Shown: positions 38,137 through 47,079, counted from the stretch's first letter. The stretch: DNA of 64,000 nucleotides from Ochrobactrum chromiisoli (GCF_026241335.1 NZ_JAPHAV010000006.1:159110-223109), one strand, 5' to 3'. The notes: generated by a model not told the origin, from the letters alone. Made by a program: numbers and translations.

Positions 38137-38399
38137 CCCCCCTGAAAATTAATCACTTTTCTCAAGCAGAGTTTCTACTTTCATTTTCCGTGCCACCTCG
38201 GTTGATTGAATAATGCTGGCAGCGCCCACGTAAAAACAAGCAAAATAACCCCTGCCGCTGATCGTCAATTGAGTAAAACTGTGTAACAATCGAACTTTTC
38301 AGTTTATTTACCGCCACGATTAACATATTGATGTTAATGAGCCTTTTCTGGAAATACTTTAATTTATTCTAAATTACGCTCCCGGGGGATTAGACCAAA

Positions 38400-39257
38400 A
38401 TGAAGCTGAATTCAGGCAATGGTGGCAAGAGTTTTGCGGGTATGACTATGCGTAACATCCTTTTAGCAAGCACATTTGCCGTAATGCCAACGGCGTCTGC
38501 ATTGGCGGCCGACATTATAGCGCCGGCACCTGTTCAAACAGAAATACAGGATCAACAGCGCTGGCGCGTGATCTTCAGCCCTTATGTATGGGGTGCATCA
38601 CTGAATGGTAATGCTGGCTTACTCGGTCGTTCCACCACTGTGGACGTTCCTTTTAAGGATATTTTCAACAATCTCGATATGAGTTTCATGGGCAATGTCG
38701 AGATTAGCAACGGCACGTTTGGCGCTTATTTTGATGGGCAATACACCAAGACCAGCCAGGACGAAGATGTTCTCGGCAGACAGCTTGGACTGGACATTGT
38801 CTCTACAACGCTGACCGGTGGTGTTTTTTATCGTATTTATCAGCATGATCTGGATGGTCTGACCTATTTTGGCAAACAGCGCGTTTTTGCGATTGAGCCA
38901 ACGGCGGGCGTTCGCTGGACGCAGCTGAAAGCAACATTGAGCGTGGGGCCTTACACCGAGTCCCGCAAGAAAGACTGGACCGATCCATTTATCGGAACAC
39001 GCGTACTTTACGACATTAATGATCGCTGGAATATCGCCGCAGAAGCAGATATCGGCGGCTTTGGTGCCGGAACGAAACTGAGCGCCAATGGTCAGATTTA
39101 CCTTGGCTACCGCACCAAGCTGTTTGACTTACCTACAATATGGCGTGTCGGCTATCGTGCGCTTCATCAAAATTACCGCGACAACGATACGCGTGAAAAG
39201 TTCAAATATGATGTGACGCAGCATGGGCCAGTGGTTGGTTTTTCAGTTGTATTCTAA
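38400..39257 (+). CDS. putative outer-membrane beta-barrel protein
   Basis: The 285-residue precursor has a signal peptide ending near ASALAAD (start either MKLNSGNGG or the internal MTMRNILLAS). The mature part alternates polar and hydrophobic residues in short strands and ends in GPVVGFSVVF, with a C-terminal Phe typical of outer-membrane barrels. Conserved-looking pieces are WRVIFSPYVWGASLNGNAGL and ALHQNYRDN. I do not recognise the family with certainty; members of the Omp31/Omp25 group in Brucella are related in style but not clearly homologous. Followed by a terminator. Confidence 0.75.
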   Translation: MKLNSGNGGKSFAGMTMRNILLASTFAVMPTASALAADIIAPAPVQTEIQDQQRWRVIFSPYVWGASLNGNAGLLGRSTTVDVPFKDIFNNLDMSFMGNVEISNGTFGAYFDGQYTKTSQDEDVLGRQLGLDIVSTTLTGGVFYRIYQHDLDGLTYFGKQRVFAIEPTAGVRWTQLKATLSVGPYTESRKKDWTDPFIGTRVLYDINDRWNIAAEADIGGFGAGTKLSANGQIYLGYRTKLFDLPTIWRVGYRALHQNYRDNDTREKFKYDVTQHGPVVGFSVVF

Positions 39258-39280
39258 GCTGAAAAAACTCAGACCAATAG

Positions 39281-39312
39281 GAAGCCGCCTGTAATAACGG
39301 GCGGCTTTTTGT
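39281..39312 (+). terminator. intrinsic terminator after the beta-barrel gene
   Basis: AAGCCGCC and GGCGGCTT stem with a ten-base loop, followed by a TTTT run, 24 bases past the stop codon. Confidence 0.8.
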
Positions 39313-39457
39313 TTAGAAAGAAATAAGCACATCCCTATTTCGTCCTTGCAACATATTCCTTTCTGGCTTCAACTAAGGCCTTATAGGACTGGGACTTGGC
39401 TTTCTGATTGTTCACAAAGGCTGCCCGTCCTGACATATCTCAAGCAATGAGAAACGG

Positions 39458-40222
39458 ATGTCTCTGATTTTTGAACTTTCAGTCTATGCTTCTTTCATCA
39501 TCTTTTTACTGCTGGGGGTGTGTTGCTACGCTACGGGCCATATTGCGCTCCACCTGCTTTCCCAGCATGCAAACCATGATGTGTTGTCCGTACCAATCGG
39601 TGCATTCATAAGCACAATCGCAACGGCATGGGCATTATCGCTGGGGTTTGTTGCCGCCGATATCTGGACCGCAAACTCCAAAGCGGACCAAGCCACCAGT
39701 GAAGAAAGATCATCGATTTCACGACTTGTTGGCGCCGCAAGCCCCGATATTCTCAATGTACCTGCCTTGCGCAGCGCGCTTGTCGATTATCGCGATGCAG
39801 TCGTGAAAGACGAATGGCTGAAACACAGCAATATCGAGCCGGCAGTAGCGGTCGAAATCGCATTGCAGAACATCCGCCGCGAGATTGTCGACCTCGCACG
39901 AACGGATATTCCGACACCCATCATTTCGCAGCTCGTCCATGATTTCGATGAATTGCAGGACGCGCGCAATACGCGCTTGTCCGTAGGGTCGACCTCTGTC
40001 GATATGTATAAATGGTATATGCTGCTGTTTCTGACGATCCTCACGGCCATCACCATCGCAGCCACCCATGCAGATAGAGTGGTAGCTGGCATCAAATCCT
40101 TGATTATCTATTCAACCACCGCTGCATTTTGTCTGTGGATCTTGGCAATCCATGCCAACCCCTATCAGGGAATTGAGCGCATACAACCCTCACTGTTGTT
40201 CACAAACCATAAGCTGGGATAA
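39458..40222 (+). CDS. DUF4239-like membrane protein
   Basis: Integral membrane protein of 254 residues: two hydrophobic spans near the N terminus (10-32, 48-70), a soluble central part (residues ~75-185) with RSSISRLVGAA and a helical region, and two more spans at the C terminus (190-210, 215-235). This 2+2 arrangement with an FVAADIWTAN segment resembles DUF4239 (bestrophin-like) proteins. Function unknown. The ribosome site is weak. A 48-base gap separates it from the next gene, so co-transcription is possible. Confidence 0.7.
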   Translation: MSLIFELSVYASFIIFLLLGVCCYATGHIALHLLSQHANHDVLSVPIGAFISTIATAWALSLGFVAADIWTANSKADQATSEERSSISRLVGAASPDILNVPALRSALVDYRDAVVKDEWLKHSNIEPAVAVEIALQNIRREIVDLARTDIPTPIISQLVHDFDELQDARNTRLSVGSTSVDMYKWYMLLFLTILTAITIAATHADRVVAGIKSLIIYSTTAAFCLWILAIHANPYQGIERIQPSLLFTNHKLG

Positions 40223-40270
40223 TCCGCCATCATTACATGCTTCCCAAATAGCCGCCATTTAAGGCCATTG

Positions 40271-40822
40271 ATGCTAGCGATCGGCGCAACAGTTTTGTTC
40301 GCAGCCATTCCGCAGGCCAATGCTGCAACCTTTCGGGTTTGCCACGGCTATGACTGCTCCTATAAAACCAAAGTCATCCTCACTGCGAAGGACTTGAGCC
40401 GCATTGAGCGCCTGTTGCGGCAAGGCGCTCAATCCCCTGCCGACGAGCGCAAGGCGCTGCGGCAAGCCGTGGCACTTTTTGAGGAGCGCAGCACACTCAC
40501 AATCGGAGTGCGTGACAAGCCACGCATGCAGTTTGGTCGGGCGCGCATCAAGGGGCAAATGGATTGTGTTGACGAATCAACGAATACAGACAACTTTATC
40601 CGCTATCTTCATTCTCGCGGTTGGCTGAAATATCATCAGCCCGCACGCAAAACGACGCGTGGCAGTTTCTTTGATGGCCGCTATCCACATTGGACAGCCG
40701 TCATTGAGGACAACAGCGGTGTGAAGTGGGTGGTAGACTCTTGGTTTGAAGCAGGCGGCGGCCTGCCAGACATCATGCCTTTGAGCGAATGGAAACGCCG
40801 TGGCTATGGCGGCGAACGATGA
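40271..40822 (+). CDS. secreted protein with possible transglutaminase-like Cys-His-Asp triad
   Basis: Unrecognised family. The 183-residue precursor has a signal peptide (MLAIGATVLFAAIPQANA). Later it shows MDCVDESTNT (Cys99, Asp101, Glu102), PHWTAVIED (His140) and WVVDSWFEAGG (Asp156), spaced as in bacterial transglutaminase-like cysteine proteases. Two more Cys lie near the N terminus (RVCHGYDCSYK) and may form a disulfide. The start was placed at ATG with AAGG six bases upstream; TTG one codon earlier is an option. It lies 51 bases upstream of the choloylglycine-hydrolase-family gene. Confidence 0.6.
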   Translation: MLAIGATVLFAAIPQANAATFRVCHGYDCSYKTKVILTAKDLSRIERLLRQGAQSPADERKALRQAVALFEERSTLTIGVRDKPRMQFGRARIKGQMDCVDESTNTDNFIRYLHSRGWLKYHQPARKTTRGSFFDGRYPHWTAVIEDNSGVKWVVDSWFEAGGGLPDIMPLSEWKRRGYGGER

Positions 40823-40873
40823 AAACTCATGAACATGTGAACGAAGTACCATTTGAAAAGCAGGGGGTTATCA

Positions 40874-41941
40874 ATGTCTATTCTGAAAAAATCATTTACA
40901 GCCGCATGCACCAGCGTGCTCGTCGCTGCCAGCATGCTGGCGGCACCGGTCGTGGAAGCGTGCACACGCGTGGTCTATCTTGGCGCCGATGATCAAATCA
41001 TCACAGCACGCTCGATGGACTGGAGTGTCGATGTTGGCACCAACCTCTGGATTTTCCCGCGCGGCATGAAACGCAGCGGCGAAGCTGGTCCAAACTCCAT
41101 CCAGTGGACCTCAAAATATGGCAGCGTCATCTCATCAGGCTACGATATTTCCACCACCGACGGAATGAACGAGGCCGGTCTCGTCGCCAACGTGCTATGG
41201 CTGGTTGAATCCCAATATCCTAAATATGACGGCACAGGTCCGGGGCTTTCAATCGCAGCCTGGGCGCAATATGTTCTCGATAATTTCGCCACTGTCGATG
41301 AAGCTGTCACAGCGCTAAGCGCCAATCCCTTCACAATCGTCACCGATTATGTTCCAGGCGAAAACAGGCTTGCAACACTGCATCTTGCAATATCGGATGC
41401 ATCCGGCGACAGTGCAATTGTGGAGTATATCGACGGCAAGCAGGTCATTCACCACAGCCCAAAATATCAGGTTCTGACCAATTCGCCGACCTTTGACGAG
41501 CAACTCGCCCTTCATTCTTACTGGACGCAGATTGGCGGCACCGTGATGCTGCCGGGCACAAACCGGGCTTCGGACCGCTTCACGCGCGCGTCATTTTATA
41601 TCAATGCCGTTCCAAAAACCAACGATGCGGTTGAATCCATCGCAAGTGTGTTCAGCGTCATCCGCAACGCTTCCGTCCCTTACGGCTTAACGACACCGGA
41701 CCAGCCCAATATCTCTTCGACACGCTGGCGCACGGTGTCTGACCAGAAACGCAAACTGTATTTCTTTGAATCAGCCCTCACGCCGAATATTTTCTGGGTT
41801 GATCTGAACACAATTGATTTTTCTGCCGACAAGGGAAAAGTGCAGAAACTTGATCTTGGTCCTGATCAGCGCAACATTTTTTCAGGTGTTGCAAACAAGG
41901 AATTCAAGGACGCAGAACCTTTCAAGTTCCTGGGAATTTAA
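40874..41941 (+). CDS. choloylglycine hydrolase/penicillin V acylase-family Ntn hydrolase
   Basis: Linear amide C-N hydrolase of 355 residues. A signal peptide (MSILKKSFTAACTSVLVAAS...) ends at about residue 29 so that Cys30 in EACTRVVYLG would become the N-terminal nucleophile; further active-site-like segments are ITARSMDW and GMNEAGLVANVLW with the later AISDASGDSAIVEYIDG. An AGGGGG ribosome site seven bases before the ATG decides the start. Family members cut bile-salt amides, penicillin V or acyl-homoserine lactones; Brucella choloylglycine hydrolase is a homologue by type. Substrate unknown. Confidence 0.88.
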   Translation: MSILKKSFTAACTSVLVAASMLAAPVVEACTRVVYLGADDQIITARSMDWSVDVGTNLWIFPRGMKRSGEAGPNSIQWTSKYGSVISSGYDISTTDGMNEAGLVANVLWLVESQYPKYDGTGPGLSIAAWAQYVLDNFATVDEAVTALSANPFTIVTDYVPGENRLATLHLAISDASGDSAIVEYIDGKQVIHHSPKYQVLTNSPTFDEQLALHSYWTQIGGTVMLPGTNRASDRFTRASFYINAVPKTNDAVESIASVFSVIRNASVPYGLTTPDQPNISSTRWRTVSDQKRKLYFFESALTPNIFWVDLNTIDFSADKGKVQKLDLGPDQRNIFSGVANKEFKDAEPFKFLGI

Positions 41942-42055
41942 AGCGCGCTATGATTCAATCAAATCGAAACGCATTCTAAAGCCCATCCAAAAAATCTGAA
42001 CCAATTGCCTTTTCACGCGTTAACTCATCACAACAACCAGAACGGAGGAAATCCA

Positions 42056-42265
42056 ATGGACTGGAACCGCGTAGAAGGCAATTGGAAGCAAGCAAAGGGT
42101 AAGATCAAGGAGCAGTGGGGCAAGCTCACTGATGATGATCTCGACCAGATCAACGGTCGCCGCGAACAGTTGGAAGGCAAGATTCAGGAGCGCTATGGCA
42201 TCGAGAAGGACCGGGTAAAATCGGATATCGATGACTGGTATAAACACCAGAGCTGGCTCTCGTGA
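42056..42265 (+). CDS. CsbD-family stress protein
   Basis: Small hydrophilic protein of 69 residues, MDWNRVEGNWKQAKGKIKEQ then WGKLTDDDLDQI, the CsbD signature. An excellent ribosome site (ACGGAGGAA) lies nine bases upstream, which fixes the start over an upstream in-frame ATG. Family members are induced by general stress; the role is unclear. A strong terminator follows. Confidence 0.9.
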   Translation: MDWNRVEGNWKQAKGKIKEQWGKLTDDDLDQINGRREQLEGKIQERYGIEKDRVKSDIDDWYKHQSWLS

Positions 42266-42285
42266 TAACAGCGTATTGAACATAG

Positions 42286-42317
42286 AATAAAGCCCTGCCC
42301 TTTGGCGGGGCTTTATT
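42286..42317 (+). terminator. intrinsic terminator after the CsbD gene
   Basis: AATAAAGCCC and GGGGCTTTATT form a stem with a short loop, followed by a T-rich run, 20 bases past the CsbD stop. Confidence 0.85.
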
Positions 42318-42337
42318 CTTTAAAACCCTTTTTAATT

Positions 42338-42380
42338 AGAGCATTTCCAATAATTCAATCCAAACAGGAAACACTCTAGC
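42338..42380. repeat. dispersed palindromic repeat at the ialB-family stop
   Basis: AGAGCATTTCC...GGAAACACTCTAG is an imperfect hairpin. Its CTA supplies the TAG stop (minus strand) of the neighbouring IalB-family gene. A close relative (GGCATTTC...GAAATGCCCTAG) occupies the same position at the end of the sugar-binding protein gene further on. Confidence 0.55.
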
Positions 42381-42870
42381 AGCGATCAACGCGTTGAAGG
42401 GATGCAGACAGCCCCATCAACGAAAAACTATAGCGGGTCTGAGTGCCGCGCGCGGATGTGGCTTGCACATTTACCGTGCGCCCTGACCGCATGGCGCTGA
42501 CAATACGTGCCTCATCGCCTTCATTCTGTGCCCAGGCGCGGTTTCCTTCGCTAAAGAATGGAAACTGTGCACCATCGACCATCACTTTCACTTTGCTATT
42601 AGGCTTCAGGTCATATCCCATCACAAGTTGCGGGCTATAACTCGCGCCAATCTTGGAAATGATGATGAAATTATCGCCATGCCGGACACCTGCGGGAAGG
42701 AAACTCGACGGCACGGTTAAAGCATAGCATTTATTTCCGGGCAACTGCGTGTTTTGATAAACGCCCCAGTCCCTGAATTCGCCAATATGGCTTGTTTTAG
42801 CCGAAGCCGCGAGAGAATTCGCCACCAACCCTGCAAGCGCCAACGCAACAGTGGTTGTCATTTTATTCAT
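42376..42870 (-). CDS. IalB-family invasion-associated secreted protein
   Basis: Periplasmic protein of 164 residues with a signal peptide (MNKMTTTVALALAGLVANSLAASAKT). The mature part starts GEFRDWGVYQNTQLPGNKCY and has KVMVDGAQFPFFSEGNRAWA and a C-terminal TRYSFSLMGLSASLQRVDRC, with paired Cys near both ends, typical of the IalB (invasion-associated locus B) family. Bartonella IalB helps erythrocyte entry; the role here is open. Its stop codon lies inside a dispersed repeat. Confidence 0.82.
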   Translation of the reverse strand: MNKMTTTVALALAGLVANSLAASAKTSHIGEFRDWGVYQNTQLPGNKCYALTVPSSFLPAGVRHGDNFIIISKIGASYSPQLVMGYDLKPNSKVKVMVDGAQFPFFSEGNRAWAQNEGDEARIVSAMRSGRTVNVQATSARGTQTRYSFSLMGLSASLQRVDRC

Positions 42871-43295
42871 TGCCTAAAACCTCCATATCCAAGAAATCAC
42901 GCACCATGAAAAATTGTTTCATTGCGTTACTATTTCCTTAACAGACTCCTAAAAACTTGTTGACCGAGTGCAATCGTCACACCGAACACCCAATCCAGAT
43001 GCTTACTGACGTTGTCCTTCGACAAGGCGTGCTAAAAAATTGCGGAAGGATGAGCGGAGCATAAAGCGAAATAATATGGTCCGCACGTGGCTAGGCCGCC
43101 GCTTCTGCCCTCACCGATATTCGTGAGAATAAATATAATCGGCTCGTGATAGAGCCGCGCAAGACTGGCTTCAAGTCTGATGCTGTCATTGCGAAATGGT
43201 CCAGCGCCATCACTCTACCCGCTATGGCCTGGCTGGACGCTCGCAGATCACGCCACGCTCTGAAAAAAGCTGTGCTACAACGCGCCAAGTACAAA
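42871..43295. other. intergenic region without a recognised gene
   Basis: About 425 bases between the IalB-family gene and the ABC ATPase gene, both on the minus strand. The part next to the IalB gene is AT-rich and should contain its promoter. The remainder is GC-richer with short frames and no family features. It may be residue of a lost gene, but nothing recognisable remains. Confidence 0.4.
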
Positions 43296-44075
43296 TTAAA
43301 CGCGTCCACCCAATGCCGAAGACAAATCAGTCAGTTCCTGACCACCGGCCATAAGGCTTTGCAGCTCATCCATATCCACGTCGCTTCTTGTGCGTGTGCC
43401 AAGCGTGGCGCCACGATTAAGCACCGTGAATTTATCGCCAACGGCATGGGCATGACGCACATTATGGGTGATGAAGATCACACCAAGTCCACGCTCACGC
43501 ACGAGATTGATATATTTAAGCACCATGGCCGTCTGCCGAACACCGAGCGCCGAGGTCGGTTCATCAAGGATCAGTACTTTCGCGCCAAAATAGACCGCAC
43601 GTGCAATTGCCACACATTGACGCTCGCCACCCGAAAGCGTACCGACCGCCTGCTGAGGATCGCGCACATCGATGCCGATCCTCTTCATTTCCTCACGCGT
43701 CACATCTTCGGCCAATTGTGTATCGAACCATCTAAGCGGCCCAATGCCCTTGGTAGGCTCGCGCCCAAGAAAAAAGTTTCGCATCACCGACATGAGCGGA
43801 ATCATGGCAAGGTCCTGATAGACCGTAGCAATACCGTGATCCAGTGCATCGCGCGGACTGCCAAAAACAACCTGTTTGCCTTCGACAAAAAACTCTCCGC
43901 TCGTCGGCTTATGCACGCCGGAAAGCGTTTTAATCAATGTCGATTTACCGGCACCATTATCGCCAAGCAGGCAATGCACCTGCCCCGGCTCCACACTCAG
44001 TGAAACACCGTTAAGAGCAATAACCGGCCCGAAATGTTTGACAAGATTGCGAACTTCAATGATCGGGGCTGTCAT
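43296..44075 (-). CDS. CUT2-type sugar ABC transporter ATPase (single domain)
   Basis: Cytoplasmic ATPase of 259 residues with one nucleotide-binding domain: Walker [19 protein letters not shown], signature [15 protein letters not shown], Walker [13 protein letters not shown] and the switch [14 protein letters not shown]. Most CUT2 ATPases (RbsA) have two domains; single-domain forms near 260 residues occur in the FrcA group. Third gene of the operon after the binding protein and permease, separated from the permease by a 78-base gap holding a strong palindromic repeat. Substrate is probably a monosaccharide or polyol. Confidence 0.88.
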   Translation of the reverse strand: MTAPIIEVRNLVKHFGPVIALNGVSLSVEPGQVHCLLGDNGAGKSTLIKTLSGVHKPTSGEFFVEGKQVVFGSPRDALDHGIATVYQDLAMIPLMSVMRNFFLGREPTKGIGPLRWFDTQLAEDVTREEMKRIGIDVRDPQQAVGTLSGGERQCVAIARAVYFGAKVLILDEPTSALGVRQTAMVLKYINLVRERGLGVIFITHNVRHAHAVGDKFTVLNRGATLGTRTRSDVDMDELQSLMAGGQELTDLSSALGGRV

Positions 44076-44094
44076 ATTTGATACTCCCTATCAG

Positions 44095-44140
44095 CGCAGT
44101 TTCAGGAAAAGTGGGAACCGGTTTTCCGTTCAAAACTGCG
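44095..44140. repeat. palindromic repeat in the sugar transporter operon
   Basis: CGCAGTTT...AAACTGCG encloses an inner GGAAAA...TTTTCC stem (with AGTGGGAACCGG between), a nested cruciform. This unit resembles a dispersed palindrome common, as I recall, in Rhizobiales intergenic DNA. It lies between permease and ATPase genes and could adjust the dose of the ATPase by mRNA processing. Confidence 0.6.
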
Positions 44141-44153
44141 TGAGTACTGAAAC

Positions 44154-45308
44154 CTATCGCTCGCCAGTGGCGCGCTTGCGAATGAAATTATTGAAGAGAA
44201 CGGCAATCAGCAGCATTCCGCCAAGGAATACGAGATACCAATCCTGATCAATCGTCGTGTAAGTCAGACCAATCAACACCATGCCAAATATGATGGAGCC
44301 GAAGAAAGCGCCGATAGCGGAACCATAGCCGCCGGTCAGCAGACATCCACCGATGACCGCTGCAATGATCGCCTCGAACTCTTTCTGGAAACCGCGTCTT
44401 GCATCGGTCGAGCCCGCATCCAGCACGGTCAGAATTGCAACAAGGGCTGCGGCCATCGCCGTGCACATGAACAGGATTGTTTTCACACGACGAACCGGCA
44501 CTCCGGAATTACGCGCTGCGAGCGCATCCCCCCCAGAGGCGAAAATCCAGTTTCCAAATCGGGTGCGCACAAGAATATACGTTGCAAGAAAAGCAATGCC
44601 CACAAACCACAACACTTCAACAGGAACACCCGTTACGGTCGGTTGTCCATTCGGAAACTTCGCTATCATGCCATTTTCTGCAAGCCAGGCGAACAATCCC
44701 TGAAAAGCATCGCCCGAAAACAATCCCGCAAGCGTACTCGTGCCGACGGCTTCCTTCACGCCGCGCAATTGTGTTGCGCCACCCGTTGCCCATTTAAGGC
44801 CAACCAGAGAAAGACCGCGCAGGATAAACAAAAATGCGAGCGTGACAATGAAGGACGGCAGGCCAGTTTTAAGCACAATCTGCGCATTAATGCCCCCCAC
44901 GAAGGCCGCGAAAACCAGCGTCAGAATGATCGCAACAATCAGCGGCACCTGAAAGACAACAAGGGCTGCAGCAAATATCAGCCCCGCAAAGGCTATCATG
45001 GAACCGATCGAAAGATCGAACTCACCGCCGATCATAAGCAGCGCGGCGGCAATCGCCAGAATACCGAGCTGAGAGGCAGGTGCCATGAAATTCATGATAC
45101 CCGCTGTGGTAAACATCGCCGGATTGGCCGTCGAAAGGAAGAAGATCGTTATCAGGATAAGACCTGAAACAGCACCCAGTTCGGGGCGACTGAGCATACG
45201 TTGCAGTGGGCTGGCATTTTTCAGCCGCTCATCCTGTTGCGCAGCCGCAATCACGGGGTCATGCGTGCCGGCCTGAGCAGGCAGCTCAGATGAAGTTGGC
45301 TCATTCAT
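44154..45308 (-). CDS. CUT2-type sugar ABC transporter permease
   Basis: Inner-membrane permease of 384 residues, about ten hydrophobic spans after a 50-residue polar N terminus. Typical CUT2 blocks: MIGGEFDLSIGSMIAFAGL, LPSFIVTLAFLFILRGLSL, and FASGGDALAARNSGV with GGCLLTGGYGSAIGAFFGSI. A very strong ribosome site (AAGGAGG) precedes MNEPTSSELPA, which decides the start over a frame seven residues longer. The operon reads binding protein, permease, ATPase on the minus strand. Confidence 0.9.
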   Translation of the reverse strand: MNEPTSSELPAQAGTHDPVIAAAQQDERLKNASPLQRMLSRPELGAVSGLILITIFFLSTANPAMFTTAGIMNFMAPASQLGILAIAAALLMIGGEFDLSIGSMIAFAGLIFAAALVVFQVPLIVAIILTLVFAAFVGGINAQIVLKTGLPSFIVTLAFLFILRGLSLVGLKWATGGATQLRGVKEAVGTSTLAGLFSGDAFQGLFAWLAENGMIAKFPNGQPTVTGVPVEVLWFVGIAFLATYILVRTRFGNWIFASGGDALAARNSGVPVRRVKTILFMCTAMAAALVAILTVLDAGSTDARRGFQKEFEAIIAAVIGGCLLTGGYGSAIGAFFGSIIFGMVLIGLTYTTIDQDWYLVFLGGMLLIAVLFNNFIRKRATGER

Positions 45309-45446
45309 GCTTTCCTCCTTCAAGCGCATCGATACAAATACGCATTACTACAATTTGTTGGAGCACCGTTTTGATTCAACTTGAGAAAACCGCACTCCAG
45401 ACAGTGCGCCACGAAGGCCGCAAGCTTATAGGTAAAGATACCCATT

Positions 45447-45468
45447 CCCGCCCATTTCCATGGGCGGG
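45447..45468. repeat. GC-rich hairpin in the gap between binding-protein and permease genes
   Basis: CCCGCCCA and TGGGCGGG form an eight-base stem with a six-base loop in the 199-base gap. With the adjacent repeat at the binding-protein stop it could stabilise the upstream mRNA or attenuate the downstream genes, a common way to raise binding-protein levels. Confidence 0.6.
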
Positions 45469-45471
45469 TGC

Positions 45472-45510
45472 GGCATTTCAAATGGTTCAATCAAAACAGG
45501 AAATGCCCTA
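45472..45510. repeat. dispersed palindromic repeat at the binding-protein stop
   Basis: GGCATTTC...GAAATGCC hairpin whose trailing CTA is the stop codon of the sugar-binding protein on the minus strand. It is the same family as the repeat at the IalB-family stop. Confidence 0.55.
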
Positions 45511-46443
45511 GCGAATGCCCTTGGCAGACAGTTCGACCACCTGCTTGGCCTTATCCTTAGTAATCAGGTTTGGTCCTGACGGCACATTGCCACCCGGCAT
45601 CAGACCGTATTTCGCGTTGAGCGCCAGGAATGCAACGGGAAGATAGCCCTGCAAAAACTGCTGCTGGTCAATCGCAAAATCAGCTTTTCCATTTTCCACG
45701 GCTTCAAGAAAGCCCGCCGACATGTCAAAGGTAGCAACATGAATGCCATCGCGACCACTTTCTGAAGCGGCCTTGACCGCCGGTTCACCGGCAAGGGTCG
45801 CATTGAGCGTCAGGATTGTATCAACAGCGGTGTCGGATGCCAATGCCGCACGAACTTTGGATTCGTTTTCCGTCGGATCAACCGAGGTTGGCAGAACAGT
45901 CACATCACCAAAGCCTTCCTTGAAGCCTGCGCAGCGTTGATCAAGTGAGACGTTGCCGACTTCATGATTGACACAAAGACCTTTCTTACCACCCGACTTT
46001 TTGAGCGCTTCACCGGCAACTTTACCCGCATCGAACTCATCCTGACCGACATGCAGCAGCGCACCAAGTTTTTTGGATGGTTCCGAACCGGCATTCATAG
46101 AGATAACCGGAATGCCAGCAGCAACCGCTCTCTCAATCGACGGCCCAAGTGCATCGGCATCCGGGATAGAGACGACGATGCCCTGCGGATTCTGGTTGAT
46201 TGCAGCATCAATCAGCTGCGCCATCTGCACCATATCGAAGGTTTCGGGCGCACGGTAATCCACCTTTGCACCGGTATCTTTCGCGGCTTCCGTAACGCCA
46301 TTTTTTACAACTGACCAGAACGGATCGGATGCCTGGCCATGGCTGACCACGACAATGCTTATGTCCTGCGCCTGCGCTGTATACGACGCAGCCATCAATG
46401 CAACACCAGCAACCGCCGACTTTAAAAGAGCTTTCATCTGCAT
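45508..46443 (-). CDS. CUT2-type sugar ABC transporter substrate-binding protein
   Basis: Periplasmic binding protein of 311 residues, signal peptide MQMKALLKSAVAGVALMAAS...QAQ. The mature part has the two-lobe type I fold: VVSHGQASDPFWSVVKNGV, GIVVSIPDADALGPSIERAV, GLCVNHEVGNVSLDQRCAGF and FDMSAGFLEAVENGKADFAI with an ADQQQFLQGYLP-like segment near the end. The family includes ribose, fructose and inositol binding proteins. First gene of the operon; a perfect 16-bp palindrome lies about 150 bases upstream. Confidence 0.88.
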   Translation of the reverse strand: MQMKALLKSAVAGVALMAASYTAQAQDISIVVVSHGQASDPFWSVVKNGVTEAAKDTGAKVDYRAPETFDMVQMAQLIDAAINQNPQGIVVSIPDADALGPSIERAVAAGIPVISMNAGSEPSKKLGALLHVGQDEFDAGKVAGEALKKSGGKKGLCVNHEVGNVSLDQRCAGFKEGFGDVTVLPTSVDPTENESKVRAALASDTAVDTILTLNATLAGEPAVKAASESGRDGIHVATFDMSAGFLEAVENGKADFAIDQQQFLQGYLPVAFLALNAKYGLMPGGNVPSGPNLITKDKAKQVVELSAKGIR

Positions 46444-46593
46444 TCCTCCCTGCCCGGCACTCCCCGCCGGTTTGTTAATTAACCCGCATGCTCGTCAGAG
46501 CTGATTCCGGGGCTGCCTCCACGCATGTGTCCCGGCAATTTCACTCTGACATCTACACTTTAATAGAATTAAACATTCATTATAAAATTTTCG

Positions 46594-46609
46594 TGGAATT
46601 ATAATTCCA
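46594..46609 (-). promoter_or_regulatory. perfect 16-bp palindrome upstream of the sugar transporter operon
   Basis: TGGAATTATAATTCCA is fully self-complementary and lies in a very AT-rich promoter region. It fits the pattern GGAA-N6-TTCC, which I recall as the site of the RpiR-family inositol repressor IolR in Sinorhizobium. A regulator of that type is therefore likely; the regulator gene is not in this window. Confidence 0.6.
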
Positions 46610-46766
46610 TTTCTATTGCCTCATGTCAATCACATAAGCTACAGTCGAAACGTAGCGGCAATTTTACTCTGGGAGGAGAGAATAGAGCTGGCCCGGGGAA
46701 TCTGGACAGGGGGATAAGTGAAATTTCTGCCTGACTTCGGCTTAGATGCCGGGAACAGGAGATATC

Positions 46767-47079
46767 ATGACGAGACGACCGCGCCGGAACCACAGCCCGG
46801 CTTTTTGAGGCAAAAGTGGCGCTTGCTGCGATCCGAGGTGGGCAGACTCTGGTGGAGTTGTCCCAGCAGTTCGACGTGCATGCCAACCAGATCAAACAGT
46901 GGAAAGACCACCTCCTTGAGGGGGCGACAGGCTTTTTCGGCGATGAAGCGAAGACGGAAGCGGCGGGTCGGGCCGTCGATGTGAAAACGCTACACGCCAA
47001 GATCGGCGAACTGACGCTGGAGAACGATTTTCTATCCGGTGCGCTCGACAATGCGGGATTGCTGGGCGGAAAGAAATGA
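46767..47079 (+). pseudogene. IS3-family orfA, frameshifted
   Basis: Starts MTRRPRRNHSPAF, then an extra base in a T-run brings in a stop; the rest continues in the next frame as VALAAIRGGQTLVELSQQFD and a leucine-rich region ending LLGGKK. It is a helix-turn-helix DNA-binding transposase part. One lesion only, so decay is moderate. Confidence 0.8.

Noticed and set aside
38340..38400. Irr-type iron box ahead of the beta-barrel gene
   Set aside because: Only a half site (TTCTAAA) is visible; the other half is not conserved.
43091..43309. 72-codon minus-strand frame next to the ABC ATPase gene
   Set aside because: Overlaps the ATPase gene end, no ribosome site or family features.
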